Shown: positions 37,691-48,513, counted from the stretch's first letter. The stretch is 64,000 bases of DNA from Klebsiella ornithinolytica NBRC 105727 = ATCC 31898 (GCF_001598295.1 NZ_BCYR01000005.1:248001-312000); one strand, 5' to 3'. The notes: generated by a model not told the origin, from the sequence alone. A program made the numbers and translations.

Positions 37691-38391
37691 TACCTGGCCC
37701 CCATCAGGGTCAGTTCCGCGTCCAGATGGCCATCACGCATCTCCAGCTGGCGATTCATCCGTTTGGCCAGTTGCAGGTCGTGGGTCACCACCAGAAAAGC
37801 GGTGCGCTGGGCAACGTTCAGTTCCCCCAGCAGCTGAAAAATACTGTCGGCGTTGCGGGCATCGAGGTTACCGGTCGGCTCATCCGCCAGCACCAGCCGC
37901 GGCTTGTTGACCAGCGCCCGGGCAATCGCCACCCGCTGGCGCTCGCCGCCGGATAGCTCTGACGGGCGGTGGTTGCTGCGGTGTTCCAGCCCCACGGCAT
38001 GCAGCATCGCCTTAGCCTGACGTTCAATATCCGCTGCTTTCTGTTTGCCAATCAGCAGCGGCATTGCCACGTTTTCAAGGGCGGTGAAATCCGGCAACAG
38101 GTGGTGGAACTGATAGATAAAACCCAGTTCACGGTTACGCAGGTCGGCTCGCGCGGCCGCAGAGAGCCGGTTCATCGACTGCCCGGAGAAGATCACATCG
38201 CCGGAGGTCGGCGTATCCAGTCCGCCGAGCAGATGGAGCAGCGTACTTTTCCCGGAACCCGAGGTACCGACAATCGCCATCATCTCCCCTTCCTCAATGC
38301 TGAAGCTGACATTGTGCAACACGTCGGTTTGCACAGTGCCTTCCTGATAGCGTTTGCACAGATTGTCGCATTGCAGCAGGATCTTATTCAT
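37690..38391 (-). CDS. lolD: Lipoprotein-releasing ABC transporter ATPase LolD
   Basis: ATPase that powers LolCDE. 233 residues: Walker [11 protein letters not shown]-loop [10 protein letters not shown] (LolD-specific), signature LSGGERQR, Walker [17 protein letters not shown]. Overlaps lolC by 8 bases and lolE by 1. Confidence 0.97.
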   Translation of the reverse strand: MNKILLQCDNLCKRYQEGTVQTDVLHNVSFSIEEGEMMAIVGTSGSGKSTLLHLLGGLDTPTSGDVIFSGQSMNRLSAAARADLRNRELGFIYQFHHLLPDFTALENVAMPLLIGKQKAADIERQAKAMLHAVGLEHRSNHRPSELSGGERQRVAIARALVNKPRLVLADEPTGNLDARNADSIFQLLGELNVAQRTAFLVVTHDLQLAKRMNRQLEMRDGHLDAELTLMGAR

Positions 38392-39583
38392 AACGTAAAG
38401 CCTCAGCGGGTTGAGTGGCGGCAGCGCGCCAGGAAGGATACAACGTTGATAACAATGCCAGCACCATGGCCACCAGAACGATAATCGTCACCTGTAAAGG
38501 CTCGATTGCGACCGGCAGCGCAGCGCCGTCAAGGAACGCGCCGATAATCGGCATTAAATTATTTAACTGGCTGGCAAGCAGTACGCCGAATGCGGCGCCA
38601 AGCAAAGCGCCGACGATCCCGGCGCTGGCCCCCTGGACCATAAAGACCAGCATAATCTGTCGCGGGGTTAGCCCCAGGGTTTGCAAAATCGCCACCTCGC
38701 CCTGTTTTTCCATGACCATCATCCCCAGCGAGGTAATGATATTAAACGCCGCAACGGCCACGATCAGGCTCAGCAGCAGGCCCATCATATTTTTTTCCAT
38801 ACGCACGGCCTGGAACAGCTCGCCTTTCCGCTCGCGCCAGTCCTGCCACTTCGTTCCCTGCGGCAGCGCCTGCTGGCTGAGAGTATCCACCTGCAAAGGC
38901 TGACTCAACCACAGACGCCAGCCGGTAATGTTACCCAGCGGGTAGCGCATCAGGCGCGAGGCGTCGTCGATATTGGTCAACATCTGATAGCCGTCCACTT
39001 CACTGTTGGCGGCAAAGGTGCCGATAACGTTAAACAGTCGTTGGCTGGGCACCCGCCCCATTGGCGTGAACTGACTGGCTGAGGGCACCATGACCCGAAT
39101 CCGATCGCCGCGGTTGACCCCCAGCTGACCGGCAAGCTGTTCGCCCAGAATAACGTTATATTTCCCGGCCTGAAGATCGCTTTGCTTCACGTTAACGAGA
39201 TAGGGAGTGAGCGGATCGTTTTGCGTCGGGTCGATACCCAGCATCACGCCAACTGCGACGCTGCGGGCGCTTTGCAGCACCACATCGCCGGTCGTTAATG
39301 GCGCAATACGCGTAACGCCCTGTAATTTGATGGCGCTTTCCGGCAGTTGCTGAGGGTTCACCGAGCCCTGCTGTGCGCTGATCATAGCCTGCGGCATCAG
39401 CCCCAGGATGTTGTTCTGCAGCTCGCGCTCGAAGCCGTTCATGACCGAAAGCACGGTCACCAGCGCCATCACGCCAAGCGTAATGCCGATGGTGGATAGC
39501 CAGGAGACGAAACGACCGAAGCGGTCGGCTGCGCGCCCGCGCATGTAGCGAAGGCCGATAAAGAGTGCGGCAGGTTGGTACAT
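38384..39583 (-). CDS. lolC: Lipoprotein-releasing ABC transporter permease LolC
   Basis: Partner of LolE; its periplasmic hook recruits LolA. 399 residues as in E. coli. Start 39583 ([16 protein letters not shown]) gives the family N-terminus; an in-frame ATG at 39592 and longer upstream frames exist. C-terminal [18 protein letters not shown] mirrors LolE. First gene of lolCDE-nagK-cobB, the E. coli order. Confidence 0.97.
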   Translation of the reverse strand: MYQPAALFIGLRYMRGRAADRFGRFVSWLSTIGITLGVMALVTVLSVMNGFERELQNNILGLMPQAMISAQQGSVNPQQLPESAIKLQGVTRIAPLTTGDVVLQSARSVAVGVMLGIDPTQNDPLTPYLVNVKQSDLQAGKYNVILGEQLAGQLGVNRGDRIRVMVPSASQFTPMGRVPSQRLFNVIGTFAANSEVDGYQMLTNIDDASRLMRYPLGNITGWRLWLSQPLQVDTLSQQALPQGTKWQDWRERKGELFQAVRMEKNMMGLLLSLIVAVAAFNIITSLGMMVMEKQGEVAILQTLGLTPRQIMLVFMVQGASAGIVGALLGAAFGVLLASQLNNLMPIIGAFLDGAALPVAIEPLQVTIIVLVAMVLALLSTLYPSWRAAATQPAEALRYE

Positions 39584-39831
39584 GTAATCCATCTGGTTGC
39601 TGATAGCCGATGCACGAGTATATATGGCATAGCACAACGCGTAAATCACTGAAACGGTAAGTTTTTGTCGCGTAATAAGAAAAAAGTAAAGATAAATCAA
39701 ATGGATATTTGATTAGTCAGCGCATATCTATCAGAATCTTTCCCCGTGGCGGGTCCTCTCACCGTCAATCAGGTTGGCGAATACGGGTCAATCGCGGATA
39801 ATCATCAACATTGAATATTAGCGGTTTGCCC

Positions 39832-40108
<277 letters not shown>

Positions 40109-40148
40109 CACATATCGAGCGAATCAAGAAGGGATCCTGATAACAGCT

Positions 40149-43100
40149 ATGCCTCAACAATACCGATACACACTGCCGGTCAAGCCCGGCGAACAGCGGC
40201 ACCTCGGTGAATTAACCGGCGCGGCTTGTGCCACGTTGGTTGCGGAAATGGCCGAGCGCCACGGTGGGCCGGTTATACTCGTCGCCCCCGATATGCAAAA
40301 TGCCCTGCGCCTGAACGATGAAGTTCGCCAGTTTACCGACAGCATGGTGACGGGCCTGGCAGACTGGGAAACGCTACCTTACGATAGCTTCTCGCCGCAT
40401 CAGGACATTATCTCTTCCCGCCTCGCCACTCTCTATCAATTACCCACCATGCAGCGCGGCGTGCTGATCGTGCCGGTCAGCACACTCATGCAGCGCGTCT
40501 GTCCGCATAATTTCCTCCACGGACACGCGCTGGTGATGAAAAAAGGCCAGCGTCTGTCGCGTGACGCCCTGCGCACTCAGCTGGACAGCGCCGGCTATCG
40601 CCATGTGGATCAGGTAATGGAACACGGGGAGTACGCCACCCGCGGCGCCCTGCTTGACCTGTTCCCGATGGGTAGCGAACAACCCTACCGCCTCGACTTC
40701 TTCGATGATGAAATCGACAGCCTGCGCCTGTTCGACGTCGACAGCCAGCGTACGCTGGAAGAGGTGGCCGCCATTAATCTGCTGCCCGCACATGAGTTCC
40801 CGACCGATCAGGCGGCGATTGAGCTGTTCCGTAGCCAGTGGCGCGACCGTTTTGAGGTCAAGCGGGACGCCGAACATATCTATCAGCAGGTCAGCAAAGG
40901 GACCTTACCGACCGGGATTGAATACTGGCAGCCGCTGTTTTTCAGTGAGCCGCTGCCGCCGCTGTTCAGCTACTTCCCGGCAAACGCCCTGATCGTCAAT
41001 ACCGGCGATCTGGAAGCCAGCGCCGGGCGTTTTCAGAACGAAACCCGCGCCCGTTTCGAAAGCCGCGGCGTCGACCCGATGCGTCCGCTGCTGCCGCCGG
41101 AACAGCTCTGGCTGCGGATCGACGAACTGTTCAGCGAGCTGAAAAAATGGCCGCGTATTCAGTTAAAAACGGAGCGTCTGGCCGAGAAAGCCGCCAATAT
41201 TAACCTCGGCTATCAAACGCTGCCGGACCTTTCGGTGCAGGCACAGAACAAAGCGCCGCTGGACAATCTGCGTCGTTTCCTCGAAGCCTTTAACGGCCCG
41301 GTTATTTTCTCGGTTGAGAGCGAAGGTCGCCGGGAGGCGCTGGGCGAAGTGCTGGCGCGCATCAAAATTGCGCCGAAACATATTCTGCGGCTGGAAGAAG
41401 CCACCGGCAACGGCCGCTATTTAATGATTGGCGCCGCCGAACACGGGTTTATCGATAGCCCGCGTAATCTGGCACTGATTTGCGAAAGCGACCTGCTGGG
41501 CGAGCGCGTGGCGCGTCGTCGCCAGGATTCACGCCGCACCATTAACCCCGACACCTTAATCCGTAACCTGGCGGAACTGCATATCGGCCAGCCGGTGGTG
41601 CACCTGGAGCATGGCGTTGGTCGTTATGCCGGTATGACCACGCTGGAAGCTGGCGGCATCAAAGGGGAATACCTGATGCTGACCTACGCCAACGATGCCA
41701 AACTGTATGTGCCGGTGTCATCATTGCATCTGATTAGCCGCTACGCCGGCGGGGCAGAAGAGAGCGCCCCGCTGCATAAACTCGGTGGCGATGCCTGGGC
41801 GCGCGCGCGGCAGAAAGCGGCGGAAAAAGTGCGCGACGTGGCGGCGGAACTGCTCGATATTTACGCCCAGCGCGCGGCGAAATCGGGCTTTGCCTTTAAG
41901 CACGATCGCGAACAGTACCAGCTATTCTGCGACGGTTTCCCGTTTGAGACCACGCCGGATCAGGCGCAGGCAATTAACGCCGTTCTCAGCGACATGTGTC
42001 AACCGCTGGCCATGGACCGCCTGGTCTGTGGCGACGTCGGCTTCGGTAAAACCGAAGTAGCGATGCGTGCCGCGTTCCTGGCAGTGGAGAACCACAAGCA
42101 GGTCGCGGTCCTGGTGCCAACCACCCTGCTCGCGCAGCAGCACTTCGATAATTTCTGCGACCGCTTTGCCAACTGGCCGGTACGCATTGAAATGCTGTCA
42201 CGCTTTCGCAGCGCGAAAGAGCAGGCGCAGATTCTTGAACAGGCCGCCGAGGGTAAAATCGATATTCTTATCGGCACGCATAAGCTGCTGCAAAGCGAAG
42301 TCAAACTGCGCGACCTTGGGCTGCTGATCGTCGATGAAGAGCATCGCTTCGGGGTTCGCCACAAAGAGCGAATCAAGGCGATGCGTGCCGACGTCGATAT
42401 TCTGACGCTGACCGCCACGCCGATCCCACGAACGCTGAACATGGCGATGAGCGGAATGCGGGATCTGTCCATTATTGCCACGCCGCCCGCCCGCCGTCTG
42501 GCGGTGAAAACCTTCGTCCGGGAGTATGACTCGCTGGTGGTTCGCGAGGCGATTCTGCGTGAAGTGCTGCGCGGCGGCCAGGTCTACTACCTCTATAACG
42601 ACGTGGAGAATATCCAGAAAGCGGCGGATCGACTCGCGGAGCTGGTGCCGGAGGCACGTATTGCCATCGGTCACGGGCAGATGCGCGAGCGCGAGCTGGA
42701 ACGGGTGATGAATGATTTCCACCACCAGCGCTTTAACGTGCTGGTCTGTACCACCATCATTGAGACCGGGATCGATATCCCGACCGCCAATACCATTATC
42801 ATCGAGCGCGCGGACCATTTCGGTCTGGCTCAGCTGCACCAGCTGCGCGGACGCGTTGGCCGCTCGCATCATCAGGCCTATGCCTGGCTGCTGACGCCGC
42901 ACCCGAAAGCGATGACCACCGATGCGCAAAAGCGTCTGGAAGCCATCGCCTCGCTGGAGGATCTCGGCGCCGGTTTCGCGCTGGCTACGCATGACCTGGA
43001 AATCCGCGGTGCCGGCGAGCTGCTGGGCGAAGATCAGAGCGGGCAGATGACCACCATCGGTTTTTCGCTCTATATGGAGCTTCTGGAGAATGCTGTCGAT

Positions 43101-43595
43101 GCGCTGAAAGCCGGACGCGAACCTTCGCTTGAGGATCTGACCAGCCAGCAGACTGAAGTTGAGCTGCGTATGCCTTCACTGTTGCCGGACGACTTTATTC
43201 CTGATGTGAATACCCGACTCTCGTTCTACAAGCGGATTGCCAGCGCCAGGAATGAGCACGACCTGGAAGAGATTAAAGTCGAACTGATTGACCGCTTCGG
43301 CCCGCTGCCGGATGCGGCGAGAAACCTGCTGGATATCGCCCGCCTGCGTCAACAGGCGCAGAAGCTGGGTATCCGGAAGCTGGAGGGTAATGAGAAAGGC
43401 GGCGTGATTGAGTTCAATGAAAAGAACAACGTCAACCCGGTATGGCTGATTGGCCTGCTGCAAAAACAGCCACAGCACTTCCGCCTGGATGGTCCGACGC
43501 GACTGAAGTTCATGCAGGATCTTGGCGAGCGTAAAACGCGGATGGAGTGGGTTCGCCAGTTTATGCGTCAGTTAGAAGAGAACGCGACCGCATAA
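40149..43595 (+). CDS. mfd: Transcription-repair coupling factor Mfd
   Basis: Displaces stalled RNA polymerase at DNA lesions and recruits UvrAB. 1148 residues, the E. coli length. UvrB-homology N-terminus, RNAP-interacting domain near HLEHGVGRYAGMTTL, and the RecG-like translocase: Walker A CGDVGFGKTEVAMRAA, DEEH box, TLTATPIPRT, and motif VI QLRGRVGRS. C-terminal UvrA-binding-inhibition domain intact. Start 40149 (MPQQYRYTLPV) matches the family; open frame upstream runs into the MITE-like repeat and is not coding. Confidence 0.97.
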   Translation: MPQQYRYTLPVKPGEQRHLGELTGAACATLVAEMAERHGGPVILVAPDMQNALRLNDEVRQFTDSMVTGLADWETLPYDSFSPHQDIISSRLATLYQLPTMQRGVLIVPVSTLMQRVCPHNFLHGHALVMKKGQRLSRDALRTQLDSAGYRHVDQVMEHGEYATRGALLDLFPMGSEQPYRLDFFDDEIDSLRLFDVDSQRTLEEVAAINLLPAHEFPTDQAAIELFRSQWRDRFEVKRDAEHIYQQVSKGTLPTGIEYWQPLFFSEPLPPLFSYFPANALIVNTGDLEASAGRFQNETRARFESRGVDPMRPLLPPEQLWLRIDELFSELKKWPRIQLKTERLAEKAANINLGYQTLPDLSVQAQNKAPLDNLRRFLEAFNGPVIFSVESEGRREALGEVLARIKIAPKHILRLEEATGNGRYLMIGAAEHGFIDSPRNLALICESDLLGERVARRRQDSRRTINPDTLIRNLAELHIGQPVVHLEHGVGRYAGMTTLEAGGIKGEYLMLTYANDAKLYVPVSSLHLISRYAGGAEESAPLHKLGGDAWARARQKAAEKVRDVAAELLDIYAQRAAKSGFAFKHDREQYQLFCDGFPFETTPDQAQAINAVLSDMCQPLAMDRLVCGDVGFGKTEVAMRAAFLAVENHKQVAVLVPTTLLAQQHFDNFCDRFANWPVRIEMLSRFRSAKEQAQILEQAAEGKIDILIGTHKLLQSEVKLRDLGLLIVDEEHRFGVRHKERIKAMRADVDILTLTATPIPRTLNMAMSGMRDLSIIATPPARRLAVKTFVREYDSLVVREAILREVLRGGQVYYLYNDVENIQKAADRLAELVPEARIAIGHGQMRERELERVMNDFHHQRFNVLVCTTIIETGIDIPTANTIIIERADHFGLAQLHQLRGRVGRSHHQAYAWLLTPHPKAMTTDAQKRLEAIASLEDLGAGFALATHDLEIRGAGELLGEDQSGQMTTIGFSLYMELLENAVDALKAGREPSLEDLTSQQTEVELRMPSLLPDDFIPDVNTRLSFYKRIASARNEHDLEEIKVELIDRFGPLPDAARNLLDIARLRQQAQKLGIRKLEGNEKGGVIEFNEKNNVNPVWLIGLLQKQPQHFRLDGPTRLKFMQDLGERKTRMEWVRQFMRQLEENATA

Positions 43596-43764
43596 TCGCA
43601 GCGCGGAGACGGTGCCCGTCGCCGTCTTCCGCGCCTGTTTTTCTTCCGTCGCGGTCACACCCGGTAAACTTTACAAACATTTTGCAATTCACCAGGGTTT
43701 CCCCACAGATGCCCGCGCGATAATCCCCGTCTGTTTCCTCATAAAAAATAACCACTTATTTATT

Positions 43765-44727
43765 ATGACTACTCTCATATCGCGTTTCTCACTGTGGCTG
43801 ATAATGGTGGCCGTTGCTGGCGCCCTGGCCCTTCCTGCCCGCGCCAATACCTGGCCCTTACCGCCGTCAGGCAGCCGCCTCGTCGGGCAAAATCAGTTTC
43901 ACGTCGTCCAGAATAACGGCGGTTCGCTGGAAGCTATCGCCAAAAAATACAACGTGGGCTTTCTGGCATTACTTCAGGCTAATCCCGGCGTCGACCCTTA
44001 CGTTCCGCGTGCCGGCAGCGTGCTGACCATTCCGCTCCAGACTCTACTGCCGGAAGCGCCGCGCGAAGGGCTGGTGATTAATCTCGCCGAGCTTCGCCTC
44101 TACTATTACCCGCCGGGGAAAAACGAGGTCACCGTCTACCCTATCGGTATCGGCCAGTTGGGAGGCGATACCCTGACCCCTACGATGATCACCACCGTCT
44201 CCGACAAGCGCGCAAATCCAACCTGGACGCCGACGGCGAATATTCGCGCACGGTATAAAGCGATGGGGATAGAACTCCCGGGCGTGGTACCTGCCGGGCC
44301 GGATAACCCGATGGGCCACCATGCTATCCGCCTTGCGGCCTACGGCGGCGTCTATCTGCTGCATGGCACGAATGCCGATTTTGGCATCGGAATGCGCGTC
44401 AGCTCCGGCTGTATCCGCCTGCGCGATGACGACATCAAAACCCTGTTTAAGCACGTCACCCCAGGGACAAAAGTCAATATTATCAACACGCCAGTGAAAG
44501 TCTCCGTGGAGCCTGACGGTAGACGCCTGGTGGAAATCCATCAGCCGCTGTCCAAACACTTAAATGACGATCCGCAGACGCTGCCGATAGTCCTGAATAG
44601 TGAAATGATGGCGTTTAAGCAGGCCGCGCAGACCGATCAGACGGTGATGGATCGTGCGATGACGCTGCGTTCAGGTATGCCGATTGACGTTACCCGCCAC
44701 CATACTGCTGGCGAGCAGTCATTGTAA
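43765..44727 (+). CDS. ldtC: L,D-transpeptidase LdtC (YcfS)
   Basis: Attaches Braun lipoprotein to peptidoglycan. 320 residues. Signal peptide MTTLISRFSLWLIMVAVAGA then cleavage near ARA-NTWPL; LysM-like region at about 45-95 (FHVVQNNGGSLEAIAKKYNV); YkuD catalytic domain with HGTNADFGIG and the active Cys in SSGCIRLRDDD. Start 43765 selected because it begins the signal peptide. Followed by a strong terminator. Confidence 0.95.
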   Translation: MTTLISRFSLWLIMVAVAGALALPARANTWPLPPSGSRLVGQNQFHVVQNNGGSLEAIAKKYNVGFLALLQANPGVDPYVPRAGSVLTIPLQTLLPEAPREGLVINLAELRLYYYPPGKNEVTVYPIGIGQLGGDTLTPTMITTVSDKRANPTWTPTANIRARYKAMGIELPGVVPAGPDNPMGHHAIRLAAYGGVYLLHGTNADFGIGMRVSSGCIRLRDDDIKTLFKHVTPGTKVNIINTPVKVSVEPDGRRLVEIHQPLSKHLNDDPQTLPIVLNSEMMAFKQAAQTDQTVMDRAMTLRSGMPIDVTRHHTAGEQSL

Positions 44728-44749
44728 GTGCGTAGACTGAAATAAAAAA

Positions 44750-44773
44750 ACCGCCCCTGGGGGCGGTTTTTTT
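44750..44773. terminator. ldtC terminator
   Basis: CCGCCC (44751-44756) with GGGCGG (44761-44766), loop CTGG, followed by seven Ts; preceded by A7, so it may also work for minus-strand transcription. Confidence 0.9.
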
Positions 44774-44778
44774 ATGGG

Positions 44779-44940
44779 ATAACAAAGGGGTAAAACGATA
44801 GTGCGACGCTTCGCGGTTTCATAAAGGGGTGAAAACCGCGTCACGTAAGTGGCATAACAGGGAACAACTTACTGCTCGCGGCCTGATAAAGGGGTCAGGG
44901 GTCGCGTTTTGTCAGTGGCATGACAGGGGTAAAACGAAAC
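44779..44940. repeat. Diverged direct repeats downstream of bhsA
   Basis: ATAAAGGGGT starts at 44821 and at 44886 (65 bases apart) and each is followed 30-odd bases later by a related segment (GTAAGTGGCATAACAGGG and GTCAGTGGCATGACAGGG). A more diverged copy begins near 44780 (AACAAAGGGGTAAAACGA), and a similar GGGGTAAAACGAA ends the block. Also a hairpin CGCGGTTTC ... GAAAACCGCG. Not coding; role unknown. Confidence 0.6.
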
Positions 44941-45198
44941 TTATTTGTAGATAACCGCAGTGCCATGCAGGGTGTTTGGACCCGTGACTGAGGTGATACG
45001 GAAAGAGGTTGCGCCCATTTCTTCCGCTTTCTGCGCCAGCTGGTCTTCCAGCGAGCCCAGGTTTGTCCCGGCGGAGGCAGAAACAGTACCTATTTTGTGT
45101 TGGCCGGCAGGTGTGGATTGCACCTCAACAGCCGCGAAGCTGGCGAAAGAAAGAGAGCTTAGCACGGCGGCCAGCGTCAGCGTTTTGATGTTTTTCAT
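44941..45198 (-). CDS. bhsA: Multiple stress resistance protein BhsA
   Basis: 85-residue DUF1471 (YhcN/BhsA) outer-membrane-associated protein that lowers copper permeability and biofilm formation in E. coli. Signal peptide MKNIKTLTLAAVLSSLSFASFA, then the small alpha/beta DUF1471 domain with GTVSASAGTNLGSLEDQLAQ. Divergent from comR, whose product represses it in E. coli. Confidence 0.94.
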   Translation of the reverse strand: MKNIKTLTLAAVLSSLSFASFAAVEVQSTPAGQHKIGTVSASAGTNLGSLEDQLAQKAEEMGATSFRITSVTGPNTLHGTAVIYK

Positions 45199-45446
45199 GA
45201 TTATTATACCTATGCAGATGATTTTTTTAGTAGGGTCGCAAGAATTAACTAACGATCGATAGGTAAATAATAATGTGACCTATATCACACGTCAATGAAT
45301 TTTTATAACGATCGTTTATTTATTTATAAACAACTTAAAATTCATACATATATGAATTATTTATTTTTGCGGGTTCAGCGCTGGAAGGTTGTAACGTTTG
45401 TTTTTATAATGCCCCTTCAACAAACCAACATAGGTACAGCGGCATC

Positions 45447-46082
45447 ATGACAACTGACGTTCAAAGTTGCACAAAAAAAAGCCGTGGCCGACCTAAAGTG
45501 TTCGACAAGGAAGCGGCGCTGGATAAGGCTATGGCACTTTTCTGGCAGCACGGCTACGAGGCAACTTCTCTTGCCGATCTGGTGGAGGCGACCGGGGCAA
45601 AAGCACCGACGCTGTACGCTGAGTTCGTCAACAAGGAAGGGTTATTTCGCGCGGTTCTGGATCGCTATATTTCACGTTTTGCCGCCAGACATGAAGCGCT
45701 GTTGTTTGCCGAAGAAAAATCAGTCGATCAGGCGCTGCGGGACTATTTCACCGCCATTGCCACCTGCTTTACCAGCAAAGACACGCCGGCAGGCTGCTTT
45801 ATGATCAATACTTCCGCGGCGCTGGCGGCATCATCTACCGCGATCGCCAATACCATTAAGTCGCGGCACGCGATGCAGGAACAAACGCTGACCCAGTTCC
45901 TCCAGCAGCGTCAGCTGCGCGGCGAGCTGCCGGAAAACGGCGATGTGCGACAGCTGGCGCAGTTCTTAAACTGCGTGTTGCAAGGGATGTCCATCAGCGC
46001 ACGCGAAGGGGCTGATTTCACCAGACTGATGCAAATCGCCGATACCACTCTGCGGCTGTGGCCGCAAATCCTCCAGCACTAA
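45447..46082 (+). CDS. comR: TetR-family copper-responsive repressor ComR
   Basis: 211 residues. N-terminal TetR helix-turn-helix: GRPKVFDKEAALDKAMALFW and HGYEATSLADLVEATGAKAPTLY. The C-terminal domain contains FTSKDTPAGCFMINTS with a single Cys as in E. coli ComR, which represses bhsA and is released by Cu(II). Divergent from bhsA with a 248-base AT-rich gap holding both promoters. Confidence 0.93.
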   Translation: MTTDVQSCTKKSRGRPKVFDKEAALDKAMALFWQHGYEATSLADLVEATGAKAPTLYAEFVNKEGLFRAVLDRYISRFAARHEALLFAEEKSVDQALRDYFTAIATCFTSKDTPAGCFMINTSAALAASSTAIANTIKSRHAMQEQTLTQFLQQRQLRGELPENGDVRQLAQFLNCVLQGMSISAREGADFTRLMQIADTTLRLWPQILQH

Positions 46083-46092
46083 TCTGCGCTTC

Positions 46093-46118
46093 CCCGGTGA
46101 CGATCGCCACCGGGTTTT
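46093..46118 (+). terminator. comR terminator
   Basis: CCCGGTG (46093-46099) with CACCGGG (46108-46114), followed by TTTT, ten bases after the comR stop. Confidence 0.8.
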
Positions 46119-46189
46119 CACCCCTCTTTCCTGATTAACCCCAATTTTACTCATGTTTTCACGCTGTTAGGTGTCAATTTTGTTGTAAA

Positions 46190-46210
46190 TGATATTGATA
46201 ACAATAATCA
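46190..46210 (+). promoter_or_regulatory. Fur box upstream of the IutA-like gene
   Basis: GATATTGATAACAATAATC (46191-46209) matches the 19-base Fur consensus GATAATGATAATCATTATC in most positions and lies about 110 bases before the start codon, where a promoter is expected. Implies iron repression. Confidence 0.8.
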
Positions 46211-46320
46211 CTACGTGCAAAATCCGCTCTTAAGTTTTTCTGCTTATTTCCATCTGTAACATCCGATGCGCCCGCATCGAACACTAAAAACAATATGAAT
46301 GCCGTTAACTCATAAAAGGA

Positions 46321-48513
46321 ATGCGTATGAACAAGCGTCTCTGGGTGCTTAACCCACTGCTGCTGGCCACCGCCCTGCCCGCCTTTGTCGCGCAGGCGGA
46401 TGAAGAAAACATTATCGTTAGCGCCAACCGAACTCACCGCACCGTCGCCGAAATGGCGCAAACCACGTGGGTTATCGAAGGTCAGGAGATAGAACAACAG
46501 GTTCAGGGTGGAAAGGAGTTCAAAGACGTCCTGGCCCAGTTGATTCCCGGCATTGATGTCAGCAGCCAGGGACGAACCAACTACGGAATGAACATGCGTG
46601 GGCGGGCCATCGTGGTGCTGATCGACGGCGTTCGCCTCAACTCTTCCCGTACCGACAGCCGTCAGCTCGACGCCATCGACCCGTTCAACATTGAGCATAT
46701 TGAAGTCATCTCCGGCGCCACTTCGCTGTATGGCGGCGGCAGTACCGGCGGCCTGATCAATATCGTGACCAAAAAAGGGCAGCAGGAACGCCAGGTGGAT
46801 CTGGAATTAGGTGGCAAAAGCGGGTTTGCCAACAGCAACGATCACGACGAACGCGTAGCGGCGGCGGTCAGCGGCGGCACCGACCATGCCTCCGGCCGGT
46901 TATCGGTGGCTTATCAGCGTTTTGGCGGCTGGTATGATGGCAATAACGATGCGCTGGTCCTCGATAATACGCAGACCGGCCTGCAGCACTCGGATCGTCT
47001 GGATGTCATGGGCACCGGCACCATCAACATTGACGATAACCGTCAGCTGCAGCTGGTAACGCAATACTATAAAAGCCAGGGCGATGATTACGGCCTGTAT
47101 CTCGGCAAAAACATGTCGGCCGTCACCGGCGAGGGTAAAGCCTATACCACCGACGGACTCAATTCCGACCGCGTTCCTGGCACCGAGCGGCATCTGATTA
47201 GCCTGCAATACTCCGATGCCGATTTCTATGGCCAGAATCTGGTCAGTCAGATCTATTATCGCGACGAGTCGCTGACCTTTTACCCCTTCCCGACGCTCAC
47301 CAAAGGTCAGGTCAGCAGCTTCTCCTCATCTAAACAGGATACCGATCAGTACGGTGCGAAGATTACCCTCAACAGCCAACCGCTCGACGGCTGGGATCTG
47401 ACCTGGGGGCTGGATGCCGATCATGAGACCTTTAATGCCAACCAGATGTTCTTCGATCTGAACACCTCGATGGCATCAGGCGGCCTGCACAACGAGTCTA
47501 TCTATACAACAGGACGTTATCCGGGCTATAGCATTACAAACCTGGCGCCGTTCCTGCAGAGTAGTTATGACCTGAATGATATTTTCACCCTGAGCGGCGG
47601 CGTGCGCTATCAGTGGACGGAAAACCGGGTTGATGATTTTGTCGGCTACGCCCAGCAGCAGGATGTCGCCAGCGGCAAGGTGAACTCGGCCGATGCCATC
47701 CCGGGTGGTAAAACGGATTATGATAACTTCCTGTTTAACGCCGGTATTGTCGCCCACCTCACCGACCGCCAGCAGACCTGGTTTAACTTCTCGCAGGGCG
47801 TCGAGCTGCCGGACCCGGGTAAATACTATGGTATCGGCAAATACGGCGCGGCGGTCAACGGCAACTATCCCCTGCTGTCGAGTGTCAACGTGGGTGATTC
47901 GCCGCTGCAGGGGATCAAAGTCAACTCCTACGAACTGGGCTGGCGTTACACCGGCGATAATCTGCGTACCCAGCTGGCGGCATACTACTCCACCTCGGAC
48001 AAAACCATTGTTGTTAACCGTACCGATATGACGATCGACGTACAATCCGACAAGCGGCGTATTTACGGTGTGGAAGGGGCCGTCGATTACTTCTTCCCGG
48101 ATAGCGACTGGAGCACAGGTGCAAACTTCAACGTGTTGAAATCCCAGGTGAAGAGTGACGGTAGCTGGCAGAAATGGGATGTGACTCTCGCTTCGCCTTC
48201 CAAAGCCACCGCCTGGGTCGGCTGGGCACCGGATCCGTGGTCGCTGCGCGTGCAGACTCAGCAGGTATTCGACCTGAGCGATGCCAGCGGTAATAAGCTC
48301 GACGGCTACAATACCGTAGACTTTATCGGCAGCTATGCGCTCCCGGTTGGCAAACTGACCTTCAGCATCGAGAACCTGCTGAACGAAGACTATGTCACCA
48401 TCTGGGGACAACGCGCCCCGCTGCTCTACAGCCCGACCTACGGCAGCAGTTCACTGTATGAATACAAAGGTCGCGGGCGTACCTTTGGCCTGAACTACGC
48501 CGTCAGCTTCTGA
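46321..48513 (+). CDS. TonB-dependent siderophore receptor, IutA-like
   Basis: 730-residue outer-membrane receptor. Signal peptide about 1-27 (ends VAQA), TonB box region ENIIVSANR, plug domain about 35-155 (LIPGIDVSSQGRTNYGMNMRGR, DSRQLDAIDPFNIEHIEVIS, GGSTGGLINIVTKKG), 22-strand barrel ending in the aromatic RGRTFGLNYAVSF. Close to plasmid IutA (ferric aerobactin) along its whole length but clearly diverged, and no iucABCD genes adjoin it. Chromosomal IutA homologues are known in Klebsiella. Ligand probably a hydroxamate/citrate siderophore. Fur box upstream. Confidence 0.9.
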   Translation: MRMNKRLWVLNPLLLATALPAFVAQADEENIIVSANRTHRTVAEMAQTTWVIEGQEIEQQVQGGKEFKDVLAQLIPGIDVSSQGRTNYGMNMRGRAIVVLIDGVRLNSSRTDSRQLDAIDPFNIEHIEVISGATSLYGGGSTGGLINIVTKKGQQERQVDLELGGKSGFANSNDHDERVAAAVSGGTDHASGRLSVAYQRFGGWYDGNNDALVLDNTQTGLQHSDRLDVMGTGTINIDDNRQLQLVTQYYKSQGDDYGLYLGKNMSAVTGEGKAYTTDGLNSDRVPGTERHLISLQYSDADFYGQNLVSQIYYRDESLTFYPFPTLTKGQVSSFSSSKQDTDQYGAKITLNSQPLDGWDLTWGLDADHETFNANQMFFDLNTSMASGGLHNESIYTTGRYPGYSITNLAPFLQSSYDLNDIFTLSGGVRYQWTENRVDDFVGYAQQQDVASGKVNSADAIPGGKTDYDNFLFNAGIVAHLTDRQQTWFNFSQGVELPDPGKYYGIGKYGAAVNGNYPLLSSVNVGDSPLQGIKVNSYELGWRYTGDNLRTQLAAYYSTSDKTIVVNRTDMTIDVQSDKRRIYGVEGAVDYFFPDSDWSTGANFNVLKSQVKSDGSWQKWDVTLASPSKATAWVGWAPDPWSLRVQTQQVFDLSDASGNKLDGYNTVDFIGSYALPVGKLTFSIENLLNEDYVTIWGQRAPLLYSPTYGSSSLYEYKGRGRTFGLNYAVSF

